A DNA stretch of 64,000 nucleotides from Tomocerus qinae. Its lineage: Eukaryota > Arthropoda > Collembola > Entomobryomorpha > Tomoceridae. Both the position numbers and the translations under genes were made by a program. Location: assembly GCA_020055645.1 (NCBI GenBank), contig CM034546.1, forward strand, positions 65,720,001-65,784,000, in the 5' to 3' direction. Every line of letters starts with the position of its first letter. The first letter of the stretch is position 1. A model generated the notes under the pieces. The model was not told the origin of the DNA. It did no database searches and saw nothing but the letters and a program-made list of their open reading frames with translations. This document shows, piece after piece, positions 21,485 through 33,344 of this stretch.

Positions 21485-22580
21485 GAAGCCCTTTGCGCCA
21501 GTACAACGTGGAGATGGACAGAGCTCCCCTACAGTCTTCCCCTTCCAAACAAGACCTAGAGGTACAAAGTTCAATGGGATTTGACAGTCCAGGAATATTC
21601 CTGTTTATATTTTTACCAAATTCAAATTAACCAAGCCATTCTAAGGGCTATCCACAATTTGCATTTAAACTAAAGGCAGAACAAAGAAAAATTTGCATAT
21701 TGTGGTTCTTTGTTAATTAGGTGGACAAAGACCTTCTAGAGCCATCGTTCCAGATCTTGACCTAAAGGTGCAAAGTTCACTGAGGTTCTACAGTGCAGCC
21801 ATTGCATGAATATTCATGTTACTATTCTTACCAAATTCAAATTATAAAAAAGCCATTCTACGGACATTCGTCAATTTACATTTAAATTAAATGAAGAACA
21901 AAGAAAAAATTTCCATAATATTGTGGTTCTTTTTGTTAATTAGGTGGACAGAAATCTCCTAGAGCCATCCTTCCAGATTTTGACCTAAAAGGAACAAAGT
22001 TCACTTGGGTTTGACAGTGCATGAATATTCCTGTTTCTAGTCTTAACAAATTGACCAAACCATTTTACGGGCAATCGACAATTTGCATATTTAAAGTGCA
22101 GAACAAAGAAAAATTTACATATGGTAGTTCTTTATTAGTTAATAGTTAGATAGACAGAGCTGCCCTAGAGCCGTCCTCCCAGGTAAGACCTATGACCTAA
22201 ATGTACAAAGTTCACTTGAGTTTGGCAGTGCAGGAATATTCCTATTCTTACCAAATTCAAATTAACCAAATCATTCTACGGGTTATCCACAATTTGCATT
22301 TAAACTAAATGCAGAACAAAGAAAAATTTACATATTGTGGTTCTTTGTTATTTAAGTGGACAGAGACCTTCTAGAGCCATCGTTCCAGATCTTGACCTAA
22401 AGGTGCAAAGTTCACTGAGGTTCTACAGTGCAGCCATTGCAGGAATATTCCTGTTACTATTCTTACCAAATGCAAATTAAACAAGCCATTCTACGGACAT
22501 TCGTCAATTTGCATTTAAATTAAATGAAGAACAAAGAAAAATTTACATAATGTGATTCTTTGTTAGTTGGAGATGCTTCT
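21485..22580. repeat. Satellite-like tandem array, five units of about 205-216 bp
   Basis: The landmark AGAACAAAGAAAAA recurs at about 21679, 21895, 22100, 22313 and 22528. Each unit carries in order GGTTCTTTGTTA, TGGACA(G/A)AG, CTAGAGCC, TTGACCTAAA, CAAAGTTCAC, GGAATATTCCTG and CCATTCTACGG. Units 1 and 4 share the extended form TTCTACAGTGCAGCCATTGC with unit 5, so units have been copied as alternating types. No coding frame is conserved across units. It occupies the spacer between two genes that point away from each other. Confidence 0.8.
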
Positions 22581-23028
22581 GCGCAGTTGATTACCTTTGT
22601 TCTCGGTGTCTTTTCTCTAGGATGAGTGCATGTTTCCTATAGTTACAATTTTTCATGACTTTCTTCGAAAAATAAATTCAGTGGTCATTCTCGATCAGAC
22701 TGCTCCCTAAGTTGGTCAATTCGAAAATCCGTCTCTTCAAAATCAATTTCTCTACAGCCTCGTAGCATTTTTCAAACCGTGATAAAATTGAAAAGATTCT
22801 TGTCTGCTGTCTTTCCATTGGAGAAAATCGTACGTATAATAATCCAAAAAAACCTCAGCCGATTGTAATTTTAGTGATAATTTCGAAAGTCTGCAAATAC
22901 TAATTTGGTTTTTATTCCTTGTCCGCAGTAAACTTCCTTAATATACATCTCCTTTCTGGATTCTGAGTTCCAGCTCACACGAAAGCTACAACTGTGGAAA
23001 ATCTCAGGAACGAAAAACCTTTGCAGAA

Positions 23029-23978
23029 ATGTATAATGAAAAACAAAAACCAATGTAAGTTGAAATTACGGATGAAATGTGTCTCTTTTTGTTATGAACC
23101 TTACTCTGCAATATTAAGTATCAATTTTCTCTGCTTAATTTCAGAACAAATTATTGATTGTGATAAAAACGTGATTTTTTCAGGCCAACCTTGTCGACTC
23201 TCCGAAGACAGAAGATACAGTTCTTCACCCAACAGACTGTTGTAAATCAATCGTCCCAGTACGGAACTCCCGGAAGTGACAGCTGGATTAATGGAGTCGT
23301 AAAATTTTTAAATTGTGGAACGGTCACTCCAGAGGTGGTCAAGTTTTGGTTGGCCAGGGAACCTTCTCTAATTAAGGTAAATATTATTTCGTCATTCTGT
23401 CTGGTTAATTTGCTAAGTTAAAGACACCGGAGGTTTCATTCAAATTTAGAAAATTCAAACTTTCTTTATATTATTATGTTTAGGCATCTCCAGATCGAGC
23501 CGTTACCAGAATGAGAACCAATACGCCAATCACCCCGAGCCGCAGATATGGAGATATCCTGAACCTCGGCAGCAGAACGTCTTCCGATGAGCCCAGTTAT
23601 CCCGAATCTTGGTACGCCTTCTTCAAGCCTAGTGCAAATCAAAATATTCCACAACCCTCCACCGCAAATAATTCTGATGCCGGAATTTTCCCTGCCTCAT
23701 CACTGACTGAATTGCCCGACCTTGTGGACTTAACTACTCTGGATCATAGTTATTCGACACAAAATGTCATTCAACCCAAGAAGACTGATGATATCTCCCA
23801 AGAGGCACTGGATGAAGATATCCTCCGAGAACTAAAGGAAGACGGTATTCATTTAGACGTAGCAGAGGAACAGATCCGTCAAGAATTCCAAAAGGAAGGT
23901 ATATGCTTAGACAGTCTAATGGACGAACTTCTCCTAGACCTCTGGAAGGAAGATTTTGTCTTAAAAGATAGTTGGTAG
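23029..23978 (+). CDS. Unknown protein with a C-terminal triplicated acidic 16-residue helix repeat
   Basis: Exons 23029-23054, 23184-23376 and 23484-23978 join in consistent phase (CAAT|GTAAGT, TTTTTTCAG|G, TTAAG|GTAAAT, GTTTAG|GC), giving 237 aa from the first ATG. The frame is open upstream to 22942 without a Met, so an additional 5' exon ending in an acceptor near 22965 is possible. Exon 2 has VVKFLNCGTVTPEVVKFWL. Exon 3 has a Ser/Pro-rich part (YPESWYAFFKPSANQN) and ends with three related units: DEDILRELKEDGIHLD, EEQIRQEFQKEGICLD and MDELLLDLWKEDFVLK. No family recognised. It points away from the 554-aa gene across the satellite and has a similar Ser-rich style. Confidence 0.6.
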
Positions 23979-25735
23979 ATAACTTTCAGCAAATGCAGTA
24001 AAAGTGTTAACTTTGATTTATCGAGGCACAGTTTTAGGAAAATCAAGGATTAGGTTTTCAAGTTATCTAGAGGATTAAATTAGTATAACATATTTTTAAA
24101 TTGGGTGGAAATTGTGGAAAATATCAATACAGACTTCCCCCATTAGTAATAATTAAATTAAGTGACTTTTCTTTCTATTTTCTCATCTTTTCTTATGTTA
24201 ATTAATTCAGCTTTCATTAGCCATTATTATCAAACGTTGAATTTTCCAATTAGTAATTAAGTCGTAGCTTAGACAAATAATTTAAGTAGGTAGTTCGTAA
24301 TTTGATAAATTCTATACTAATGAATTATATAATAATAATAATATGATAAGGCATGATAAGATAATTTAGGTTTTCTTCGTACTATGAGATTATAATTTAC
24401 TTCTAAATGAATTTAGTTATTATATTAATGTACACACATCTTGACTCTTTTTTGTTCATTCGGTACTTACATGCAAATTAAATAATTTAAGTAGGTAGTT
24501 CGTAATTTGATAATTTCTATATTAATGGATATAATATTAATATTATATTATAGGTAAGGCTGTAAAATTTGATTTTTTCATACTTCGAGATTATAATTTA
24601 CTTCCTGAATGAATTCATTAATGATATTAATGTACATATCTCTTGACTTGACACTTGTGTGTTCATTCGATACTTACATACATATTTATTGTATATCATG
24701 TAGATAAATACCTATATAATTTTTGTAGTGAATAAAATCCCGTTCTAATTCGTATTAATATGATTTAAAATTTGAAATATTTAATAGGTAATCACTAACC
24801 ATATTGCATTCACTTCACTTTATGTAGAAAGCCAAAGTTCTTCATCATTCTATTTCCTTCTACTCTTGTTATCAGCTCAACACATCATTTAACATAATAT
24901 GATAGCAGTTTCTATAAAAGCATGTGACAAAATGGCAACCCACAATTTTATATAGTATAGAATAGCTAAACAATTTTATGTCATAATTTCTTAAAGGGGT
25001 AGCAAAATATTCTGGTTAAATCGTGACATTTACCTTTGTGTTTCTTCTGCACACATAATAGTATTTAAACAAGGATGTAAGTTATTTCAAACCATGACTA
25101 TTTCACATACCTAAAAAATTAGCTAGATATATATAGCAAGACTAGGACAACATCCTGTTACCTATGACGAGTTCGGTTCGTGGTCTTTATACTATGGCCA
25201 CAAGTATGGATAGCGAACATAAACAAAAGCTGTACCATTCATTCTATAAAAACAATATGGATAATGTGGCATAAAACAATGACTGGATTAGGTATACTGT
25301 TTTTCAAAATTAAACTAAATGTTGATATCTACGTATTTTGCAATTTAATACAAGTAAGAAGGGTGGACTGTACTGTAGATAATTAAGACTATTTTAATAT
25401 CATCCTTTGTACATGTACGCAAAGTATTACAATTTACTCTGCCTGCTAGCCCTTTAGACTTAGACCAGGGATTATAGGATTTCACTTACCTAATTGCTAA
25501 TTATCTAACTCGATATAGATATTAAATATATAGTAATGATCACTGTAAGTAAGTTATTGATATAAATGTACGTTATATAAAGCAGCAGAGGCAAAGTTGC
25601 AGATATATAAATACCTAAAAAAGCTTTTCTTAACGACTCTAATTTATAAACACCAATTATCATAAGGTTAATGGATTATAGGTGCTTACGAATTAGAATA
25701 AATTAGAACATGTTTTTGTGAACACTTTACGATAC
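23979..25735. other. AT-rich spacer with a tandem duplication and duplicated IR-gene 3' flank
   Basis: Contains the 205-bp tandem duplication listed separately. About 25440-25560 matches the 3' flank of the copy at 14377. No gene recognised. Confidence 0.45.
24276..24690. repeat. Tandem duplication, two units of ~205 bp
   Basis: AATAATTTAAGTAGGTAGTT starts at 24276 and again at 24481. Both units continue with CGTAATTTGATAA, GAGATTATAATTTACTTC, TTAATGTACA and GTTCATTCG. Diverged by point changes and small indels. Confidence 0.75.
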
Positions 25736-27856
25736 CTATTTACATAAACGGTGAATTTTAAAAAATTTCTTTCTTTTCATGGTCCGCAAACTATATTGAA
25801 TAAATATTTTAAACTTGGTTACTGCCAGCATCCTATAATGTACCATAAATTCCAAAACAAATACGAAAATGCATATTCCAATTAAAATGGAATAAATGTA
25901 AAATCCGGAAACGATATTTGAACTCAGTGACAAAACTATGACGCTGCTGACAGAATTTTTAAAGCGCAAACTATCCTTGGATAAATTAAATATTTTATAT
26001 AATTCCGTCCACCAAGAGAATATTCCAGACTGTATCAATCGATTTAGTAGAAACGCCGTCTCTCCTCCATCTTTGAGACCAATTACCCATCCAAAACTTG
26101 TAGGCAGAATTGATTCCTTTCCTTTTCCAAAAGTTTTGTGCTTTCCTGCAAAGCGTGGGACGAATGTATCTAGTTGATCCTGAAAATCGATGAATGCACT
26201 TTCAGAGCACTGTGACACAATTTCTTCTGATGATTTGTTTTTAGGCAGGACCAGACGCTGTGTAATAAAGCGAATAGTTTTCTCATTCTTTATACTTTCA
26301 TTGGTTGTGATTTCATAGTTATCCCTCATCCCTTCTATTGTGTCTAACAAATTATTTAATCTCAGTCCAATATCAAAACACATGTGTGAGAAATTTCCCT
26401 CACATTGATCATGAGATTTAGAGAGCGTTCTGGAATAAAATCGGAACTTTTCAATTTCCTTAAAAGTCACAGGATAAATGTTTGGAATGGGTGCAGTTAT
26501 TTCTGTGGTAACAAGTCCAATATACGCATTGGACAAGACTACAACAGCCAACAACCATCCTAGACTAATGATTCTGAATTTTGCTGAAGAGCACTCTGGA
26601 ATTTTGGGCAGACACATATTGTACATAAATGTAGATGCGACAAAGAGAATGGATCGAACAAGTCCCATTTTCTTAAAAATAAAATGTACAGCAATGACCA
26701 ATAATGTTCCAGAAGCCAAAATGGCATACCACGATTCAACTTTATATGGCTTAATATACATTTCAAATGAACCATAGTACGCAGTTAACGAATGGCAAGT
26801 GATGAAGTTAAACCCAGTCGACCTTGTCACAGAAACGGAGGACTTTAGTACTCCGTGTTGAACTTCAACTGGACCATTCACATAGATAGTATTAAATAAA
26901 GTTGACATTATATAATGTGATGCAGGGATATAAAGATCTGTTTGACCATTAGCCACAATTGATTTGTTCCCTCTTTGTGACAATGATTCCACTAAAAATA
27001 GTGATATCTCATTCAAAGTCTTGTCTCTAAAGGGATTGAAATTGTAATCTGAATTGTATTGATGTTTATATAAAATAGCTTTTGCAGCATTTAAGTCACC
27101 AACCTCATTAAATGAAGTAATCCAGTTCACGACTTCCCTGTTTTGATCTTTTTTTAATTTTTTGATTTTTTCCAAGCAATTGTGACGAACATTATTGACA
27201 CGACAGAGCGCAGTGCGTAGCCTGGGTTTTCTGCAATGTCCGCATACCAGAACTAGAAGTTCCACAATCTCACCATGCCGCGATTTACCAAACGTTATTA
27301 ATCTCAGATGTTCAAAGTGTCGATACATGTACTGCCACTGTTGGGACAAATAAATAATCGCCATTTCTTGTCGTAGACTCCTGTAGAAATCCATTCCGTG
27401 TACGTATCCAAAAAGGACATCAATATACATTGTCCCATAGGATCGAATTATGTCATGAGTCAAGAAAGATAGAATTATTGAAAGCGTGCTTGGTGGAAAT
27501 ATTCCTCCGTTTTGAAATGTCAGCGAAATGCATTGAGATTTTGCATGGGTCGTGTTAGAATAGTGTAACCAGTTGCCACTCTCCTTAGCATTTGGCTTGA
27601 ATTCTCCTTTACTAAAATTGTAACTTAACATCTGAGATCCCATTCCTATATCGCTATAAACGAATATTGGTCTTGTCACTGGCTCCAGTTCCAGTCCATT
27701 TATGAATATTTTGTTGTTAAGGATTACATACGAGTAACAATCTTGATGTGCATTCAGCCAAAAATTTAAAACTGATGATGCAGACGAGGCAGTGCACAAG
27801 TCAAAAAATTGGAGAAAAAGAAGTACAAGGGGGAGATAATAGTAGGAATGATTCAT
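25736..27856 (-). CDS. Divergent ionotropic-receptor-like chemoreceptor (subfamily A, copy 2), intact
   Basis: A single-exon frame of 706 codons. ATG 27856 begins a signal peptide (MNHSYYYLPLVLLFLQFF). Shared blocks with copy 1: VLNFWLNAHQDCYSY, HYSNTTHAKSQC, NPFRDKTLNEISLFL, TGFNFITCHSL, and the channel module WYAILASGTLLVI, LSNAYIGLVTTEITAP, and a last helix in the C-terminal 70 residues. It differs from copy 1 by a serine-rich insertion just after the signal peptide (SSASS) and in the positively charged stretch around residues 220-240 (KKLKKDQN). The C-terminal third is nearly identical to the pseudogene at 33345-35190. Likely a membrane receptor of chemosensory cells, by family topology. 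Confidence 0.65.
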   Translation of the reverse strand: MNHSYYYLPLVLLFLQFFDLCTASSASSVLNFWLNAHQDCYSYVILNNKIFINGLELEPVTRPIFVYSDIGMGSQMLSYNFSKGEFKPNAKESGNWLHYSNTTHAKSQCISLTFQNGGIFPPSTLSIILSFLTHDIIRSYGTMYIDVLFGYVHGMDFYRSLRQEMAIIYLSQQWQYMYRHFEHLRLITFGKSRHGEIVELLVLVCGHCRKPRLRTALCRVNNVRHNCLEKIKKLKKDQNREVVNWITSFNEVGDLNAAKAILYKHQYNSDYNFNPFRDKTLNEISLFLVESLSQRGNKSIVANGQTDLYIPASHYIMSTLFNTIYVNGPVEVQHGVLKSSVSVTRSTGFNFITCHSLTAYYGSFEMYIKPYKVESWYAILASGTLLVIAVHFIFKKMGLVRSILFVASTFMYNMCLPKIPECSSAKFRIISLGWLLAVVVLSNAYIGLVTTEITAPIPNIYPVTFKEIEKFRFYSRTLSKSHDQCEGNFSHMCFDIGLRLNNLLDTIEGMRDNYEITTNESIKNEKTIRFITQRLVLPKNKSSEEIVSQCSESAFIDFQDQLDTFVPRFAGKHKTFGKGKESILPTSFGWVIGLKDGGETAFLLNRLIQSGIFSWWTELYKIFNLSKDSLRFKNSVSSVIVLSLSSNIVSGFYIYSILIGICIFVFVLEFMVHYRMLAVTKFKIFIQYSLRTMKRKKFFKIHRLCK

Positions 27857-29190
27857 TTTTGTATTCTTCGATTCTCAAAAAATAAATAATTAAATAAATT
27901 AACGCATTGAGTTTTGAACGTGCACAATTATTTAACTTTATAATAATAGGAAATTTAACTAGATTTGGTAGAATGTCTGGATTTTATCCTTTATTAGTAG
28001 TCTCCTCTTAAATGAACCGAATATAATTATTCATAATTAATGTAATAAATATATGATTTACGAAATGACCGTAGTTGATTGGAATATTCGTGGAACTCGT
28101 AACTTAATTATAGCTGTATCTCTGTCACTTTATTGGGATGTAGTGAATTATTCAGGTCAGGCGAATGTAATTTACACGTTTAGAAAATTAGAAGCATCCA
28201 AATCATTTAGACTCTCCTAAATCTACTCTGAACTATTTCGAATTATAACATCAAAATCAAAGCAAAAAATAGTCATTAACAAACTATGGAACTATTAGAA
28301 ATTATCTTCTTTGTATATGAAAAACCGTGAATAAGTATAAATTAAATGAAAAAGGAGTAGCTGCCTACATAATTGTATTTTAAGTATACGAAAGAAGAAA
28401 TCAACCCCCAGGGGAATCAAAAGTTTAAATAATTATCTTCATCTTATTATCCTTTTTTTAAGTTCACAGTGGATAGGTGCCAATGCAAATAGCTGCAGTG
28501 CTGGCAGATGAAACAAAGTTTGCTGAAGCAGAGTGGAAAGTATTGATTGATTTTTCTTGTTTCGAAGCGAATAAATGTTTCCGATGCTTGAGACACATTT
28601 TCTCATACGTACATGATATTTGAACTTGTAAGGAATACTTTTTTATCTGGAATACTGCAAGGACGACTTACTATCATTTACGTATCGTGACTTTTGATTG
28701 ACATGTTCTTATATAATTGCGTGTTACATTGCCGGGAACTAAAACATTGCTTGCTATATAATTTATTATTGTGTAGTAGTGGTATATTAATAGTATATCA
28801 AAGTAATATATTATTTACTACTAAGGCACTTTACAAACCTTGCAAATGAATCCGAGTGGCGGAAATTGTTCGCAAGTAACATTAATACATAATTATTCTC
28901 ATACTTTGCTATACTAAAGTCTTTGGGATAAATAGTCATGGATCGCACAATCAAGATGACTTTAATTATGTAAAGATAAGGAATTGTGTGAAATAAAAGT
29001 CATGGAACATGAAAGCAATGAAATGGTAAACTAAGGAAAATCAAGTGGTTTTATTTATTTTTGACTAAACATTTCTACCAATCGAATTTATCACTTTTAT
29101 TTAAAAATTAAATATTATTTGAGTTATATTTTATACTCTTTTACCGGAATAATTTCCTGACGCTATAATATGCGTATAAAGCCTCAATTT
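27857..29190. other. Spacer carrying the duplicated 3' flank of subfamily A
   Basis: About 28460-28740 matches about 13000-13170 downstream of copy 1. No further gene recognised. Confidence 0.45.
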
Positions 29191-31247
29191 TTATGCTATA
29201 CAAAATTTCTGGAATATTTTCATTCTGATTACTGTAAGCCTTCTACAGCTTACCACTTTTTCTAAGCCAAACACAATTATACAAATTCCAACTAAAATAG
29301 AATAAATATAAAATCCGGAAACGATATTTGAGCTAAGAGACAAAACAATGATGCTACTGACTGAATTTTTAAAACGCAAACTATTCTTTGACAATTTAAA
29401 TATTTTGTATAGTTCCGTCCACCAAGAGAATATTCCAGACTGAATCAATCGATTAAGTAAAACTGAAGTTTCTCCGCCATCTTTGCGACCAATTACCCAT
29501 CCAAAATTTGTAGGTAGAATTGATTCCTTTCCTTTTCCAAAAGTTTCATGTCTTCCTCTGAAGTGTGGAACGAATGTATCTAGGTGATCGTCTAAATCGA
29601 TGAATGCGCTTTCAGAGCACTGTGACACAATTTCTTCCGAGGATTTGTTTTTAGGCAATACCATCCGCTGAATAATAAAGTGAATAGCTTTTTCATCTTT
29701 TTCACTTGTATTAGTAGTAATGTCATAGTTATTCCTCGCCCCTTCTATTGTGTTTAACAAATTATTTAATCTCAATCCAACAACAAAGCACAGGTGTGAG
29801 AAATTTCCCTTACAGTTAACATGGGATTTGGAGAGTTTTCTGGCATAAAACTTAAAATTTTTAATTTCCTTAAATGTTGTCGGGTAAATGTTTGGAACTG
29901 GAGCAGTAATTTCTGTGGTAACAATTCCAATGTAAGCATTAGACAAAACTACAACTGCCAACATCCATCCCAGGCTAATGACTTTGAATTTTGCAGAAGC
30001 GCATTCTGGAATGTCGGGCAAGTACATATTGTACATAAATGTAGATGCAACGTAAAGAATAACACGAACAAGCCCAATGTTCTTAAACATTAAATGAAGA
30101 ACAATGACTAATAATATTCCAACTGTCAAAATAGCATACCATGCTTCAGTTTTGTAGGGATTAAAATAGATTAGAAATGAACCATAGTCAGCATTTAAAG
30201 AATGACATGTGATAAAATTAAAACCAGAAAATTTTGTCACTAGAAAAGGTTGATTTTAGTTTGTACATTTCAACCGGACCATTCACATAAATAGTGTTAA
30301 ATAATGTTGACATGGTATATCGTTTATCAGGAATATACAAACCTCTTTGACCAGAAGCAACAATAGATTTATTTCCTCGTCGTGATAATGATTCCACCAG
30401 GAATAACGTTATTTCATTAAAACTCTTATCTCTGAAAGGATTGAAATTGTAACCTATTGGTGTTTATATAAAATAGCTTTTGCATCTTTCAAACTACTAG
30501 CTTCATTTATTGAAGCAATCCAGTTCACGACTTTTGGTTTTGAAATTGTTTTGCTCTTATCATAGTTTTCAAACAGTCTGTACGTTTGTTATTGTGGCGA
30601 CAAAGTAAAGTTATCCGCTTAGAATCTCGACAATTACCACACATTAATATTAAATATTCCTTAATGTCACCATAAGGTGATTTATCAAATGTTATTAGTC
30701 TCAGATGTTCAAAGTGTCGATGCATGAACTCCCAACGTTGAGACAAATAAATGTTCGCCATTTCTTGCCTTAGACTTCTATGGAAATTTGTTGCATCTGT
30801 ATATCCCATAATGACATCAATATGCATTTCCCCATAGGATCGCATTATGTCATGAGTCAGGAGAGACAGCATGGGTAAAAGCCCATTTGGATGATAAATT
30901 CCACCGTTCTGAAATGTCAGAGAAATGCATTGAGATTTTGCATGGGTAGTGTTTGAATAGTGTAGCCAATTTCCTCTGTTTTTAGCGTCTGGCGAGAAAC
31001 TTCCATTGTTAACGTCGTAACCTAATATCTGAGTCAGCAGTCCAGTATCACTGTATACAAATATCGGTCTTGCCACTGGTTCCAGTGTGAGTTCCTTTTT
31101 TGGTATTTCTTGCAGTAGTACCACATATGAATAACAATCTTGATGTACATTTAGCCAAAAATTTAAAACGGATGATGCAGTGTTTAAATGAAAAAATTGC
31201 ACACATGTAATGAAGAAGGAAATAGTAAAACCAAGTATGAAATCCAT
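29191..31247 (-). pseudogene. IR-like subfamily A, copy 3, with three frameshifts
   Basis: The N-terminal frame starts at ATG 31247 (MDFILGFTISFFITCVQFF) and stays open 240 codons. Aligned by eye to copies 1 and 2, it loses one base near 30535 (CTTTTGGTTTTG for CTTTTCTGTTTTG), loses seven bases near 30457 and gains one base near 30241. From 30240 down to 29191 the frame is again open through the whole channel module (WYAILTVGILLVIV, LSNAYIGIVTTEITAP) to the last helix. All other family blocks are present, so decay is recent. No functional full-length product is possible without editing. Confidence 0.8.
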
Positions 31248-32340
31248 TTTTTAAATTCAAAATGCTTCAATCTCTAACTTTTCCAGTCGTATAACGAATC
31301 ACTACTTAAACTAATTTACAATTCTGTTAAAAAGTAATAAATAGTATTAGGAATGTCCAAGTCGTTTTTATTGTACTACATTTGTCTCGTTTAAATTTTC
31401 TAAATGTTACAAGCGAAATATATGTAAAACGACCAAAAAACAATCTGACTTTTAGTTAAAAATTTAAGTTGACTCTAATGCATACACTTATTTCACTTTA
31501 CACTGGCTGAAAATGAAAGCTACTTGATTTGGGTAATAAAATATGATTAGAACTATTTCTAAGTCAATCACGGAGGCCTTTTTATATTTAGCAATACCTA
31601 GCCACTTCTACAAATAATAGATGGGACATTTACACGTGTAGCTCAGATACACACACAAATTTTATAACTAATTAAAATATATTTATAAGCATGTATTAGC
31701 AATATCTTTATGACTAAGTGTAAGGTTTGCTGAATACTTTAGCGCTGACATGAAAACCTAAAATGAAAAACATTTAAATAATTTAGTGATCTATGCAATT
31801 ATAATGAAGGATAGAAAATTTTCTCAGAGTTTAAATCAGCCCCAATCTTGGCCTAAATCTGCTGTGGAAAACATGACACGCAATAATGAGAGTAAGTCAC
31901 ACAACATCATTTTAATTTTTCATTGCAACAAAATATTGTGATAATTTATACGAGGAACGGGTCACAAAATACACCATTATGAGGGAAATGAGCTCTGTTT
32001 GTCGTAAATGAAAATGATGACTGTCAAAAATTTCAAATTATCGAGTCGCCAATTATTCAATCAGCTTAGAGACCGAAAGTATGAAATTCTCAGTGGCAGT
32101 GGCTAAGCACGCGTTAAATGTTGTATTAAAGATGTAGATGTCGGCTGACAATAGATACCCAACTTTGTCGGCAGCAGCCATTGTATAGTAAATGACGGAA
32201 GATACAACTGGGTGTAACATGTAAAGGATATATTGTAAATGTAATCAGAAAAGATTTGGGAATGATTTGTATGAAGAAGACTTAATAACAGCACAGACAA
32301 ATATAATATTCTCAATAAGCATTCTGAGATATTTAGAGAA
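31248..32340. repeat. Upstream half of a ~4-kb tandem duplication (unit 1)
   Basis: Shares landmarks in the same order with 35191-36450: a CTGGCTNAAAATGAAAGC tract, GGTTTGCTGAATACTTTA, ACACGCAAT, CGTCAAAAATTTCAAATTAT followed by GAGTNGCCAAT, and GATAACAGC. The duplication therefore covered gene plus 5' region. Confidence 0.6.
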
Positions 32341-33344
32341 AACGCAACCTATCGACTCTTCTAAATATTGCAACTAGTTATGACAGTCAAAGACTCAAAA
32401 GACATTTGTACATCAAAGTTTATATAAAACTAAAATATTAGCACAAATAAGACGGAGTTAAGGTGTCTTTGGAATGTGAACATATCCTTTGTATAAGAAA
32501 GCAAATGCACAATGTATAACATGGGCAAAAATGGTCTTTTCTTCATTCCAATGGTCCTAGGAATAATGTGGTGGGAATTCAAGTCGCAACTTTGAAAATA
32601 CTTTTATTTATGTAAGTATAAATAACTGACATACACACAATTTCTAGGATTAACTAACAGTTAATTAAAGGTAAGTTAATCAGGGATCAGGTACACATGT
32701 AACTTTAACTAGCGCACTAATTAAGGATGTAAACCAGCACAGAAATCTGCATGTCTCCTTCAGGATTCGTTCCAAACGTTTACGAATAAATGCGCGCTTG
32801 TTTGGCATTGCTTGAACGAAGAAATGAGAAATAAAGCTATTAATCATCGAATTACCTTTTCGTCCCTCTTGCATTTGTTATTAGCAGTCTATAAATTGCT
32901 GATTTTGCATTAAATGGTAATCTACGTTGGTGGGAACTTAATAAATTACTGTGTATTTAAGTAACGTTACAACCTTTGATGAATTTTATAAGGCTTACAG
33001 ACCCAAGGTTGTGAGAAAAATCCTTATGACATGTTGACATAAAGCTTTTTATTTGTTGACAGAAAATCGTGCAATTATGATGTAGACAAAAATGTTATTG
33101 CTGTAACATTGTGACTAATGTTTAAATTAAATATTATGTCTGAGGCAAGGGAATAATGTATTATGTTTTGATATTTCTGAGCAAATTGACAATAAAGCTT
33201 CGATTTAATTGAATATCGATGAAATTATTCACTGCGTTATGTTTCACTTTGCATTTAAAGAGTGTACTAAGTACTAACTACCATTTTATTTCTGACTTGC
33301 GTTTCGATGCCCAAGTTTCATGGTGTAAAATATATTTTTGAAAT
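32341..33344. other. Spacer, upstream of the pseudogene at 33345
   Basis: A short stretch at about 32750-32800 (AAACGTTTACGAAT) resembles 36890-36920, part of the same duplication. No convincing gene. Confidence 0.35.

Noticed and set aside
32680..32874. 64-codon minus-strand open frame with a hydrophobic end
   Set aside because: Part of the duplicated receptor 5' region; the frame is not kept in the partner copy near 36860-36920.
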